Below are positions 13,739-21,990 of a stretch of DNA of 21,990 nt, in pieces (positions within the stretch are counted from its first letter, which is position 1; each line of letters starts with the position of its first letter). The stretch lies in contig JAWOHX010000062.1 of NCBI GenBank assembly GCA_046484975.1, positions 1-21,990 of the forward strand, given 5' to 3'. Both the position numbers and the translations under genes were made by a program. The DNA is from JAWOHX01 sp046484975. GTDB taxonomy: Bacteria; Bacillota; Clostridia; DUPQ01. The notes beneath the pieces were generated by a model. It did no database searches. It worked only from the letters and a program-made list of their open reading frames with translations, and was not told where the DNA came from.

Positions 13739-16165
13739 CTATACGATGGGCTTGATGTCCCAGATGTTTTCGGCATATTCCCGGATGGAGCGATCCGCGG
13801 CGAAAATACCCGCCTCCGCTATATTGCACAGGGATTTTTTGTTCCAGTCCAATGGACTGGCATAGGTACTGCCTGCGATTTTCTGGATATTCCGGTAACT
13901 TGCAAAATCCGCAAGGTTCATGTACGGATCCGCGGGGATGGTTCCCCCGATGAGCAGGCCATTCACGAGATCACGAAAACTGATGTTGTTGACCCCGTTT
14001 TTCATCATGTCCACCACCGCCCTGAGATGGGGGTCTTTTTTGTAAAAGGACATGGGGACATAGCCTTTTCTCCAGAGCTCTTCCACTTCCTCCATTTTCA
14101 TGCCGAAAATGAAGATGTTCTCCTCCCCCACCGCTTCCAGAATCTCGATGTTGGCGCCATCCAGTGTGCCTACTGTCAATGCTCCGTTGAGCATGAGCTT
14201 CATATTGCCCGTTCCGGAGGCTTCCTTGCCGGCCAGGGAGATCTGTTCACTGATTTCCGCAGCGGGCATGATGATCTCCGCCAGGCTCACCTTGTAATCC
14301 TCGATGAACACGACCTTCAGCAGTTCCCTGGCGACAGGATCCCGATTGACCATAAGCGCCACCTCGCTGATGAGGCGGATGACTTCCTTGGCCGCATAAT
14401 ACCCCGGAGAGGCCTTTGCACCGAAGATGAAGGTGCGGGGATGGAACCCGTCGTACCGGTTTTCCTTGATCTCATGATATAAATGAAGGATGTGCATGAC
14501 ATTGAGGAGCTGTCTTTTGTATTCATGCAGCCTCTTCACCTGGACATCGAACAGGGATGTGGGATCCACCCGGATTCCGTTCGCCTCTTCAATGTATCCA
14601 GCCAGTCTTTTCTTGTTTTCCAGTTTGATCTGGGCGAGACGATCCAACACGCCCCGGTCATCCGCATGTTTTTTCAGGTCACGGAGTATTTCCGGCCGGG
14701 TCTCAAACCCTTCCCCCACCAGTTCCCGGACCAGGTCCGTGAGCAACGGGTTGGACTGGCACAGCCAGCGCCTGTGGGCGATGCCGTTGGTGACATTCGT
14801 AAACTTATCCGGCATGATGTGGTAAAAGTCATTGAAGACCTTGTCCTTGATGATCTCGCTGTGCAGCGCGGATACCCCGTTGACCGCATGGCAGGTTGCA
14901 ACACACAGGTTGGACATCCGCACCTCATGGTGGGAAACGATTGCCATCCTTGCGATTCTTTCCCACTCACCCGGGAAGTGCCTCCATACGGAGTCGCAAA
15001 ACCTCTCGTTGATCTCCTTGACGATCATGAATATCCTGGGGAGCCTTGTGGAAAACAGCTCTATGGGCCATGTCTCCAACCCCTCGGTCATGACCGTGTG
15101 GTTGGTGTATGCCATGGTCCGGGTGGTGATTTCCCATGCTTTGTCCCAGGAGTACATGTGCTCGTCCACCAGGATCCTCATCAGCTCGGGGATGCACAGG
15201 GCCGGATGGGTGTCATTGATGTGGATGGCCACTTTCTCATGCAGGTTGTCCAGCGTCCCGTATTGTTCCATATGCCTGTGGAGAATGCTCTGGATGGATG
15301 CACAGACGAAAAAGTACTGTTGCTTCAACCGCAGGGATTTGCCTTCATAATGGTTGTCCGCGGGATAAAGGATCTTGGAGATGGATTCTGCCATGGCGTT
15401 CTGCTCCATGGCTTTCACATATTCCCCTCTGGAGAACATCTCCATGTCGATGGCCTTTGGTGATTTCGCGCTCCAGAGGCGCAGGTTGGACACGGCTTTC
15501 GAACGGTAACCGGACACCGGCATGTCATAGGGGACAGCCAGTACCGTGATATAGTCGTTGTGTCGGATGACCAGGCCTTCAGATGTCCATTCCTCCGTGA
15601 TGTTCCCGTCGAAATGCACCTCCACGGTCTCATCCATTTTCGGGGTCAGCCAGACGTGGCCGTTCTCCAGCCAGTCGTCCGGGAACTCCATCTGCCATCC
15701 ATCCACGATCTTTTGCTTGAAGATGCCGAACTCATAACGGATGGAGAAGCCATACCCACCGTAACCCTGGCTGGTGATGCCGTCCATATAGCAGGCGGCC
15801 AGCCTTCCGAGGCCGCCGTTGCCCAGACCGGCATCAGGTTCCAGTTCATAGGCCTGATCGATCCGGTAGCCGTATTCCTGCAGGATTTCATCAAAACATT
15901 CTTCCATCCCCAGGTTGTAGAGATGGTTCTTCAGGGAGCGTCCCACCAGGAACTCCGCGCTCATATAGTATACCTGCTTGGCTTGTTTGTCTTCCGCGAC
16001 ATCGTCGAACTCGTGTTTTTTGTTGGCCAGGATGTCCACCACCACGTGGGCGATGGCCATGTACAGCTGGGTCAGGGTTCCCTCCTCGGGGTCAATTCCG
16101 AAATGCCTCGCCATCTTGTCGTGTATCTTTCCCCTGATGTCCCGGCAGAATTCTTCATTGTTCAT
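13739..16165 (-). CDS. glgP: Glycogen/maltodextrin phosphorylase
   Basis: An 808-residue GT35 enzyme that releases glucose-1-phosphate from non-reducing ends of glycogen or maltodextrin using phosphate. It is full length for the family. Recognisable blocks are YYMSAEFLVGRSL, DAGLGNGGLGRLAACYMDG (about 111-129), HINDTHPAL, NVTNGIAHRRWL, VQVKRLHEYKRQLLN and EASGTGNMKLMLNGALTVGTLDGAN (core GTGNMK), where K656 is the pyridoxal-phosphate lysine. ATG at 16165 follows the glgA stop with no gap (TGAATG), and its SD AGGAG lies inside the end of glgA, indicating coupled translation. The GH13 gene begins 25 nt after its stop. Confidence 0.97.
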   Translation of the reverse strand: MNNEEFCRDIRGKIHDKMARHFGIDPEEGTLTQLYMAIAHVVVDILANKKHEFDDVAEDKQAKQVYYMSAEFLVGRSLKNHLYNLGMEECFDEILQEYGYRIDQAYELEPDAGLGNGGLGRLAACYMDGITSQGYGGYGFSIRYEFGIFKQKIVDGWQMEFPDDWLENGHVWLTPKMDETVEVHFDGNITEEWTSEGLVIRHNDYITVLAVPYDMPVSGYRSKAVSNLRLWSAKSPKAIDMEMFSRGEYVKAMEQNAMAESISKILYPADNHYEGKSLRLKQQYFFVCASIQSILHRHMEQYGTLDNLHEKVAIHINDTHPALCIPELMRILVDEHMYSWDKAWEITTRTMAYTNHTVMTEGLETWPIELFSTRLPRIFMIVKEINERFCDSVWRHFPGEWERIARMAIVSHHEVRMSNLCVATCHAVNGVSALHSEIIKDKVFNDFYHIMPDKFTNVTNGIAHRRWLCQSNPLLTDLVRELVGEGFETRPEILRDLKKHADDRGVLDRLAQIKLENKKRLAGYIEEANGIRVDPTSLFDVQVKRLHEYKRQLLNVMHILHLYHEIKENRYDGFHPRTFIFGAKASPGYYAAKEVIRLISEVALMVNRDPVARELLKVVFIEDYKVSLAEIIMPAAEISEQISLAGKEASGTGNMKLMLNGALTVGTLDGANIEILEAVGEENIFIFGMKMEEVEELWRKGYVPMSFYKKDPHLRAVVDMMKNGVNNISFRDLVNGLLIGGTIPADPYMNLADFASYRNIQKIAGSTYASPLDWNKKSLCNIAEAGIFAADRSIREYAENIWDIKPIV

Positions 16166-17602
16166 TCATCTCTCCTGTTTCTTGAGCAGATCCGTGTATG
16201 CTTTCTTGTATTCCTTGGCGGATGATTTCCAGCTGGAATCCGATGAAAAGGCGTTCTGCATGACGGCCTGCCAGTTTTCTTTGTCCTCATATAGGGCAAG
16301 GGCCCTTTTGACAGCATCCATCATATCATATGCATCATAACTAAAAAAGGTAAAACCGTTCCCTTTTTTTGTCTTTGGGTTATATGGGGCAACCGTGTCC
16401 TTCAATCCGCCGGTTTCCCGGACGATGGGGACGGTGCCGTAACGCATGGCGATCATCTGGGCCAATCCGCATGGTTCGCTCCTGGAAGGCATGAGGAACA
16501 TGTCCGCTCCCGCGTAGATCTGCGAGGCCAGGTCCGGGGAAAAGGTGATGGCCGCTTTGAACTTGGTGGGATACTTCTTTTCCAAATCCTTGAACCGTGT
16601 CTCATATAGCCATTCCCCCTGTCCCAGGACGACCATCTGGATGTCGTTGCTCAGGATTTGCTCCACGACGGTGTTCACCAGGTCGATGCCCTTGTGTCCC
16701 GTGAGCCTTGTGATCATGGCCAGCAAGGGGATGTCCGGGGTCTCCGGGAGGCAGAAGAGCTTTTGGAGGCCGGCCTTGTTCTTTGCCTTCCCTGCCGGGT
16801 TTTCCTTGTCGTATGGCGCGAACAGGTGCTTGTCCGTAGCCGGGTCATAAGTCCTTGTGTCGATGCCATTGACGATGCCCTTGATTTTCCAGGCGTTCTC
16901 CTTGAGGATGTGCTCCAGTCGGTTGGCATAGAAGGGGTGCAGGATCTCCTCCGCATATGTCCTGCTGACGGTGGTGATGGCATCAGATGTCTGCAATGCT
17001 CCCTTCATGACATTGTATGTCTGGTTATACTCCAGGTGATGGGCATGCTTTTCAGGGATGCCAAAGACATCATACAGGGTATCCCTTCCGTAAATCCCCT
17101 GGTACTCGATATTGTGGATGGTGAACATGGTTTTGATCCCGGCATACATTGGGTCATCCTGATAAAAAATCCTCAGGTACACCGGGATCAGTCCGGTGTG
17201 CCAGTCGTTGCAGTGGATGATGTCAGGGAGAAAATCAAGGTGTCGGATCATTTCCAGGCAGGCCATGGAAAAATATGCGAATCGTTCCCCGTCGTCGTAC
17301 TGGCCGTAGGTGCCCTTCCTCTTGAAATAGTATTCATTGTCGATGAGATAGCAGGTCAGGCCGTCAATCACAATCCGATACACCCCGCAGTACTGGTGTC
17401 TCCAGGCCAGGGGAACGGTGAACTCCTTGATCAGTGTTGCCTCTTCCCGAAGGGATTCGGGTATTCCGCTGTAGAAGGGAATGACCAGCCTGGCATCGAT
17501 TTTAAGTTTCTTCAGTTCACCGGGGAGCGCTCCGGCCACATCCCCCAGCCCTCCCGACTTGATGAAGGGCATGGCCTCACTGGCCGCAAACAGAACTTTC
17601 AT
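16166..17602 (-). CDS. glgA: Glycogen synthase (ADP-glucose)
   Basis: A 478-residue GT5 glycosyltransferase that adds glucose from ADP-glucose to the alpha-1,4 chain. The N-terminus MKVLFAASEAMPFIKSGGLGD carries the ADP-glucose-binding K15 in KSGGLGD. HCNDWHTGLIP (about 130-140), MITRLTGHKGIDL (about 296-308) and MPSRSEPCGLAQ (371-382, with catalytic-loop E376) are all in place. Length is normal. The frame is open further upstream, but ATG at 17602 has AAAGGAG with a 9-nt spacer and the conserved N-terminus. It lies 28 nt after glgD and abuts glgP. Confidence 0.97.
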   Translation of the reverse strand: MKVLFAASEAMPFIKSGGLGDVAGALPGELKKLKIDARLVIPFYSGIPESLREEATLIKEFTVPLAWRHQYCGVYRIVIDGLTCYLIDNEYYFKRKGTYGQYDDGERFAYFSMACLEMIRHLDFLPDIIHCNDWHTGLIPVYLRIFYQDDPMYAGIKTMFTIHNIEYQGIYGRDTLYDVFGIPEKHAHHLEYNQTYNVMKGALQTSDAITTVSRTYAEEILHPFYANRLEHILKENAWKIKGIVNGIDTRTYDPATDKHLFAPYDKENPAGKAKNKAGLQKLFCLPETPDIPLLAMITRLTGHKGIDLVNTVVEQILSNDIQMVVLGQGEWLYETRFKDLEKKYPTKFKAAITFSPDLASQIYAGADMFLMPSRSEPCGLAQMIAMRYGTVPIVRETGGLKDTVAPYNPKTKKGNGFTFFSYDAYDMMDAVKRALALYEDKENWQAVMQNAFSSDSSWKSSAKEYKKAYTDLLKKQER

Positions 17603-17630
17603 ACTGCTTTTCTCCTTTACATGTCGCTTC

Positions 17631-18737
17631 TCATACCACCCGGTCCTTGATGATGACCAAAGGATAATTCTCCAACCCGGCCAGGGTGTTTCCCCGGGTG
17701 ATGATGACATTCTTGTCGGTGATCACATAATTAAGGCGGGCATTTTCCTGGATGACGGATGCCTGCATCACGATGGAGTTTTGGACATGTGCCCCTTTTT
17801 CGATATGGACACCCCGGAATATGATGCTGTTCTCCACAGTGCCGTCAATCACCGTTCCGTCCGCGATGAAGGAGTTGCTGACGCTTGCATGGGTTCCGTA
17901 CTTGGCAGGGGGCGTGTCCTTTACCTTCGTATAGATGTTCTCCGTGTAAAAGAGCTCTTCCCTGACGTTCCTGTCCAGCAGGTCCATGCTGGCGCTGTAG
18001 TAGTCTTCCACGGATTTGATGACGGCGGTATACCCTCGGCTCTCATACGCCCAGACTTTCATCCTGCTGAGGTATTTGGGAAGGTACTCCCTTTCAAAAT
18101 GGATGAGGCCCTGTCCGTAAGCATCCTCGATGATATGGATCAGCAGCTCTTTTTTCATCACATATATCCCCAGGCTGACCGGGCAGGGGCGATCACCTTT
18201 CCTGATGGCAACGGCGGCGCTGGTTACGAAGCTGTTGCCGTCTATCTGCAGGACCAGGTCCTGTTCCCGTACCGTTTTGCTGTTTTGATAGACCATTGTG
18301 ATATCGTTTTCCATCTCCTGGTGTTTTGCCAGGACATCCTTCATGTTAAGGGCGCAGACCAGGTTGCAGTCGCTTAAGACCACGAAATCCTCCTTTGTGT
18401 TTTCCAGGAATTTCTTCAATCCGATCAACGCCTCCAGTTTTCCCCTGTATACACTTTTTTGTGTGTTGGTGGCGAAGGGTGGGAAAATGGAAAGGCCTCC
18501 GTTTTTCCTGTTCAGGTCCCAGGCTTTTCCCGATTCGATATGATCCATCAGAGAATGGTAGTTGGTCTTTGTGATGATGGCGATATTGAAAATATCCGCG
18601 TTGACAAGATTGGACAGGGTGAAGTCAATGAGACGGTATCTTCCGCCGTAAGGCACAGAGGCCGTGGACCTGTTGTTTGTCAGTCCGTCCAGGTCCTCGT
18701 CGTGGATATTTGAAAACAAGACTCCCAATGCATTCAT
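17631..18737 (-). CDS. glgD: GlgD, regulatory subunit of ADP-glucose pyrophosphorylase
   Basis: A 368-residue homologue of GlgC with a nucleotidyltransferase domain (about 1-240) and a left-handed beta-helix C-terminus of repeating hexapeptides (about 280-350). It opens with MNALGVLFSNIHDEDLDGLT in place of the nucleotide-binding LAGGQGSRL of GlgC, and it has no EKP motif where GlgC binds glucose-1-phosphate. This fits a subunit that is weakly active or inactive alone and that tunes GlgC in a heterotetramer, as known for Bacillota GlgCD. It starts 12 nt after glgC, with AAAGGAG just before ATG at 18737. Confidence 0.95.
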   Translation of the reverse strand: MNALGVLFSNIHDEDLDGLTNNRSTASVPYGGRYRLIDFTLSNLVNADIFNIAIITKTNYHSLMDHIESGKAWDLNRKNGGLSIFPPFATNTQKSVYRGKLEALIGLKKFLENTKEDFVVLSDCNLVCALNMKDVLAKHQEMENDITMVYQNSKTVREQDLVLQIDGNSFVTSAAVAIRKGDRPCPVSLGIYVMKKELLIHIIEDAYGQGLIHFEREYLPKYLSRMKVWAYESRGYTAVIKSVEDYYSASMDLLDRNVREELFYTENIYTKVKDTPPAKYGTHASVSNSFIADGTVIDGTVENSIIFRGVHIEKGAHVQNSIVMQASVIQENARLNYVITDKNVIITRGNTLAGLENYPLVIIKDRVV

Positions 18738-18749
18738 GTTCCTCTCCTT

Positions 18750-19964
18750 TCACGGACTTTTCCGGTCATGTTCAATCATTTCATCCGGCTTGACAATCTG
18801 TCCTTTTCCTATCGTGACCCCTTTTCCGATTACCGCGATGCCACAGGGACCGTGTTTCCCATAATGCCCCATATTGCATCCCACCGTTGCATTCTCTTCA
18901 ATGACAGCATCCTCCGCCACGATGGAGGATTTCACCACGGCCCCTTTTTTGATCCAGGCGCCCGGCATGATGACGCTGTCCTGTACAAGGGCGCCCTCCT
19001 CGATTTCCACACAACGGAAGATGACGGATGATATGACTTCCCCGTCGATGGTGCAGCCTTCCGTCACGATGGAATTACGCACTTTCCCATGGTAGCCGAT
19101 ATAGTGGGGAGGCAGGACAAAATTGCGGGAATAGATTTTCCAGTCGCTGTCGCTGAGGTTCAGGGAGGATGATTCATCCAGGATGTCCATGTTGGACTGC
19201 CAGAGGCTCTCGATGGTGCCAACATCCTTCCAGTACCCGTTGTAGCTATAGCCGAACATTCGACGCCCATCAAGAAGCATGCCCGGGATGACATCCTTTC
19301 CGAAATCATTGGAGGACCCGGGGTCCTTCTCGTCCTTTTCAAGGTATTGCCTCAGGACATCCCATTTGAAGATATAGATGCCCATGGACGCCTTGGTGCT
19401 TTTGGGTTCCCTGGGCTTCTCCTGGAATGCGGTGATGGAATCGTCCGGTGCCAGTTCCATGATGCCGAACCGACTGGCTTCCTCCAGGGGCACATCGATG
19501 ACCGCGATGGTGCAGTCCGCCCCCTTCTCCTTGTGAAAGGCCAGCATCCTGCTGTAATCCATCTTGTAGATATGGTCGCCGGAAAGGATCAGCACGTGGT
19601 CCGGGTCGTACTGCCCGATGAAGGTCTGGTTCTGGTAGATGGCATTGGCCGTCCCCTTGTACCATTCCCCCGCTTTCTCACTGACATAGGGGGGCAGGAT
19701 GAAGACACCGCCATTGAGCCTGTCCAGGTCCCATGGCTGGCCGCTCCCGATGTATGCGTTCAGCTCCATCGGTTTGTACTGGGTCAGGACCCCCACCGTG
19801 TCGATGCCTGAATTGATGCAATTGGACAGGGGGAAATCAATGATTCTGTATTTCCCGCCAAAGGGAACAGCGGGCTTCGCCATGTTTTTTGTCAGCAGGT
19901 ACAGTCGGCTTCCCTGTCCACCTGCCAGCAGCATGGCCATGCATTCCTTCTTCTGTGCAATCAC
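18750..19964 (-). CDS. glgC: Glucose-1-phosphate adenylyltransferase, catalytic subunit
   Basis: A 404-residue enzyme that makes ADP-glucose from ATP and glucose-1-phosphate, the committed step of glycogen synthesis. It shows AMLLAGGQGSRL (about 10-21), KPAVPFGGKYRIIDFPLSN, the catalytic LSGDHIYKMDY with D130, EKP at 182-184 for the sugar phosphate, and a hexapeptide beta-helix at the C-terminus. Start choice: the frame is open upstream into glgB, but GTG at 19964 lies 17 nt after the glgB stop and has AGGAG 10 nt upstream. It gives the usual IAQKKECMAM N-terminus. An ATG at 19991 would overlap glgB. Confidence 0.95.
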   Translation of the reverse strand: MIAQKKECMAMLLAGGQGSRLYLLTKNMAKPAVPFGGKYRIIDFPLSNCINSGIDTVGVLTQYKPMELNAYIGSGQPWDLDRLNGGVFILPPYVSEKAGEWYKGTANAIYQNQTFIGQYDPDHVLILSGDHIYKMDYSRMLAFHKEKGADCTIAVIDVPLEEASRFGIMELAPDDSITAFQEKPREPKSTKASMGIYIFKWDVLRQYLEKDEKDPGSSNDFGKDVIPGMLLDGRRMFGYSYNGYWKDVGTIESLWQSNMDILDESSSLNLSDSDWKIYSRNFVLPPHYIGYHGKVRNSIVTEGCTIDGEVISSVIFRCVEIEEGALVQDSVIMPGAWIKKGAVVKSSIVAEDAVIEENATVGCNMGHYGKHGPCGIAVIGKGVTIGKGQIVKPDEMIEHDRKSP

Positions 19965-19974
19965 TGCTTCATCT

Positions 19975-19979
19975 CTCCT
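19975..19979 (-). promoter_or_regulatory. Shine-Dalgarno that supports the GTG start of glgC
   Basis: AGGAG on the minus strand lies in the 16-nt gap after the glgB stop, 10 nt before GTG at 19964. The intervening ATG (AGATGAAG) is out of frame and stops after three codons. Confidence 0.65.
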
Positions 19980-19980
19980 C

Positions 19981-21894
19981 TCAATCCTCATTCTCCTGCT
20001 CTCTGATCCAGAACCCCGTGGACAATGCAGGGATGTCCATTTCCATGGAATGGCTGAATCCATGTCTGGCAACGGGCCGGCTCACCAATGCCTGGCTTCC
20101 TTTTCCGCTGCCTCCATACTCAACCCGGTCGCTGCAAAACACCTTGGTGTATCTTCCTGCTTTTTCCACTCCTACGGAAAATCCCTTCCATTCCCTGGCG
20201 GCAAAGTTGCATGCCACCAGCATTTCCTGTCCTTTCCGGTCCATGCGCCGGAAAACGATGACGTTTTCCAACCTGGCATCGGCACATATCCATCCAAATC
20301 CTTCCCATCCGTTGTCCTGCTCCCAAAGGGGAGGGGTATTCAGATAGAAAGCATTGAGGTCCCGCACATAATCCCGGCATCGTCTGTGCATGTCATAATC
20401 CAGAAGAATCCAGTCCAGTTCCTTTCCGTGGTCCCACTCGATGAACTGTCCGAACTCTCCTCCCATGAACAGTAGCTTTTTACCCGGATGTCCCATCATG
20501 TAACCATAGAACGCCCGCAGGGAGGAAAACTTTTCCCCATATCCGCCATGCATCTTGTTGACCAGGGACAGCTTCCCATGGACCACCTCATCATGGGAGA
20601 GGGGAAGGATGAAATTCTCTGAAAACGCATAGGTAAGGGAAAAGGTCAGCTTGTCATGCCGGCCGGCCCTCATCAATGGATCCGTCTCCATATACACCAG
20701 CATGTCGTTCATCCAGCCCATGTTCCATTTGAAATTGAATCCCAGGCCTCCCTCATGGACAGGCCAGCTGACCAGTGGCCAGGCGGTGGACTCCTCCGCG
20801 ATCATCAGCACTCCCGGAAACCTTGAAAAAACCCATTGGTTGAGTTTCCGGATGAATGCCACGGCTTCCAGGTTCTCGTTCCCCCCGGATGCATTGGGCG
20901 TCCACTCCCCCTCTTTTTTCCCGTAGTCCAGATATAGCATGGATGCCACCGCATCCACCCGCATCCCGTCGATGTGGTATTTCTCAAACCAGTAGTCCGC
21001 ATTGGAGATTAAAAAACTCCGCACCTCATTCTTGCCGAAGTCAAAGACCCGTGTCCCCCAGTTTGGATGTTCCCTCTTCACCGGGTCCCCGTATTCATAG
21101 CAACAGCTTCCATCGAATTCATACAGGCCGTGGGCATCCTTTGGAAAATGGGCGGGCACCCAGTCCATGATGATCCCGATGCCCGCGGCATGGCAGCGGT
21201 CCACGAAAGTCATCAGGTCCTTCGGATTGCCGAAACGGGACGTGGGGGCATAATATCCGGCTACCTGGTAGCCCCAGGAACCGTCGTAGGGATACTCCGT
21301 CACGGGCATCAGCTCAATGTGGGTATATCCCATCTCCAGTACATATGGAATGAGCTCCTCCGCCAGTTTCCCGTAACTGAAAAATTCGCCGTTTGGATAA
21401 CGGCGCCAGGAACCAGCATGGATTTCATATATATTGAGGGGCTTGTCATACAGGTTCGTGGCATCCCTCTTCTTCATCCACTCCCCGTCAGACCATGAAA
21501 ACCCTTCCAGGTCATACACCTTGGATGCGGTCTGGGGCCGGGTTTCCATGTGGAAACCATAGGGATCGGCCTTGATGTGTTCCCTTCCGTCGGGGGAGAG
21601 GATCACATATTTATACAGGGTATATACGGGGATGTCCGGCAGGAAAAGCTCCCACAGGCCCTGTGGGGTGATTTTAGCCATGGGATGGGTGTGGTTGTCC
21701 CAATCACAGAAATCCCCTGTCACATGGACAGAGAGGGCCACTGGCGCCCACACCCGGAACCAGACCCCTTCCAGATTCCCATGCACGCCGGGATGGGCCC
21801 CCAGAAACTCATACGCCTGGTAATTGGTCCCTTCGTGGAACAGATAGGCCGGCAATGTTTTATTCTTCTGTTGTCTGTCCTGCCCTTTTTTCAT
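19981..21894 (-). CDS. glgB: 1,4-alpha-glucan branching enzyme
   Basis: A 637-residue GH13 branching enzyme that cuts alpha-1,4 chains and rejoins them as alpha-1,6 branches. A CBM48-type domain (about 25-130) leads into the barrel, with NIYEIHAGSWRR, HIELMPVTEYPYDGSWGYQ (core ELMPVTEYP), GMRVDAVASML with nucleophile D314, MIAEEST with E367, and LSHDEVVHGK with D435. A beta-sandwich C-terminal domain ends the protein. It lacks the extra N-terminal domain of the long enterobacterial form. ATG at 21894 has AAGGA 6 nt upstream; TTG at 21900 would be too close to that SD. It is the first gene of the operon. Confidence 0.97.
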   Translation of the reverse strand: MKKGQDRQQKNKTLPAYLFHEGTNYQAYEFLGAHPGVHGNLEGVWFRVWAPVALSVHVTGDFCDWDNHTHPMAKITPQGLWELFLPDIPVYTLYKYVILSPDGREHIKADPYGFHMETRPQTASKVYDLEGFSWSDGEWMKKRDATNLYDKPLNIYEIHAGSWRRYPNGEFFSYGKLAEELIPYVLEMGYTHIELMPVTEYPYDGSWGYQVAGYYAPTSRFGNPKDLMTFVDRCHAAGIGIIMDWVPAHFPKDAHGLYEFDGSCCYEYGDPVKREHPNWGTRVFDFGKNEVRSFLISNADYWFEKYHIDGMRVDAVASMLYLDYGKKEGEWTPNASGGNENLEAVAFIRKLNQWVFSRFPGVLMIAEESTAWPLVSWPVHEGGLGFNFKWNMGWMNDMLVYMETDPLMRAGRHDKLTFSLTYAFSENFILPLSHDEVVHGKLSLVNKMHGGYGEKFSSLRAFYGYMMGHPGKKLLFMGGEFGQFIEWDHGKELDWILLDYDMHRRCRDYVRDLNAFYLNTPPLWEQDNGWEGFGWICADARLENVIVFRRMDRKGQEMLVACNFAAREWKGFSVGVEKAGRYTKVFCSDRVEYGGSGKGSQALVSRPVARHGFSHSMEMDIPALSTGFWIREQENED

Positions 21895-21915
21895 GTGCAA
21901 TCCTTCTGAAGCGAG

Positions 21916-21932
21916 CCGTCTTTTCCCGACGG
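21916..21932 (-). promoter_or_regulatory. Small hairpin in the glgB leader
   Basis: The minus strand reads CCGTC-GGGAAAA-GACGG, a 5-bp perfect stem with a 7-nt loop between the promoter and the glgB SD. It is not followed by a U-run, so it is not an intrinsic terminator. It may stabilise the mRNA end or be chance. Confidence 0.3.
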
Positions 21933-21945
21933 ATCTGGCATTTTC

Positions 21946-21954
21946 ATTATATCA
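21946..21954 (-). promoter_or_regulatory. Extended -10 promoter (TGATATAAT) of the glycogen operon
   Basis: A perfect TATAAT (21946-21951) is preceded by TGA on the minus strand, giving a TGn extended -10 element about 51 nt upstream of the glgB ATG. The -35 region, about 17 nt further up, is poor (AACAAC). The run AAAAAA before the TGn may help opening. It is the only promoter signal I see for the six-gene operon. Confidence 0.7.
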
Positions 21955-21990
21955 TTTTTTACAGCGCGGTTGTTGCCATATGAAAACATG

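Noticed and set aside
16166..17710. Longer N-terminus for glgA starting at 17710
   Set aside because: The 36 extra residues precede the conserved MKVLFAASEA start, overlap the end of glgD, and lack an SD.
19991..20072. Longer N-terminus for glgC
   Set aside because: It would overlap the end of glgB and adds residues not found in GlgC proteins; the GTG at 19964 has a proper SD.

Overview
The window reads as one co-directional stretch of a Bacillota (Clostridia-like, possibly Lachnospiraceae-related) chromosome. Every credible gene is on the minus strand, so transcription runs from high to low coordinates. The assignment rests on strong AGGAG-type ribosome binding sites, TATAAT-type -10 boxes, a GlgC/GlgD pair (GlgD is essentially a Bacillota protein), a DhaL/DegV protein and a YqxD/YaiI-family protein. 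GC content looks mid-50s by eye, and TTG and GTG starts occur. No rRNA, tRNA, IS element, CRISPR array or phage gene was seen.

Right part (about 21990 to 11866): a complete glycogen operon in the order glgB-glgC-glgD-glgA-glgP-GH13. It sits behind an extended -10 promoter at about 21946-21954. Junctions are 0 to 28 nt, and glgA stop abuts glgP start. GlgC and GlgD make and tune ADP-glucose supply, GlgA elongates, GlgB branches and GlgP phosphorolyses. The last gene is a cyclomaltodextrinase/neopullulanase-like GH13 that may deal with limit dextrins, because no GlgX-type debranching enzyme is present in the window.

Middle part (about 11724 to 8119): a YfmM-like ABC-F ATPase, a YaiI/YqxD (DUF188) protein with its own likely promoter, and a lipoprotein with an SH3-like domain and a DUF4015 putative glycoside hydrolase domain. 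The last two domains are joined to the membrane anchor by a Pro/Glu linker encoded by tandem DNA repeats.

Lipid-like module (8048 to 4756): a single-chain DhaL-DegV protein (FakA-like plus FakB-like, fatty-acid-kinase type). It is followed at 7, 1 and 3 nt by three small membrane-protein genes, DUF1295, DUF1475 and DUF2177. This compact four-gene unit is the best candidate for an uncharacterised system in the window.

Left part (4710 to 1): a cytosolic GH3 beta-glycosidase whose Shine-Dalgarno lies in a predicted hairpin, then a gap with a good extended -10 promoter and two inverted repeats. A heparinase II/III-family protein without a signal peptide follows, and the first 88 codons of an unidentified gene run off the left edge, coupled to it by a TGATG overlap. 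The left part looks like intracellular breakdown of imported oligosaccharides. All functions are read from recognised motifs and family resemblance; no database search was possible.
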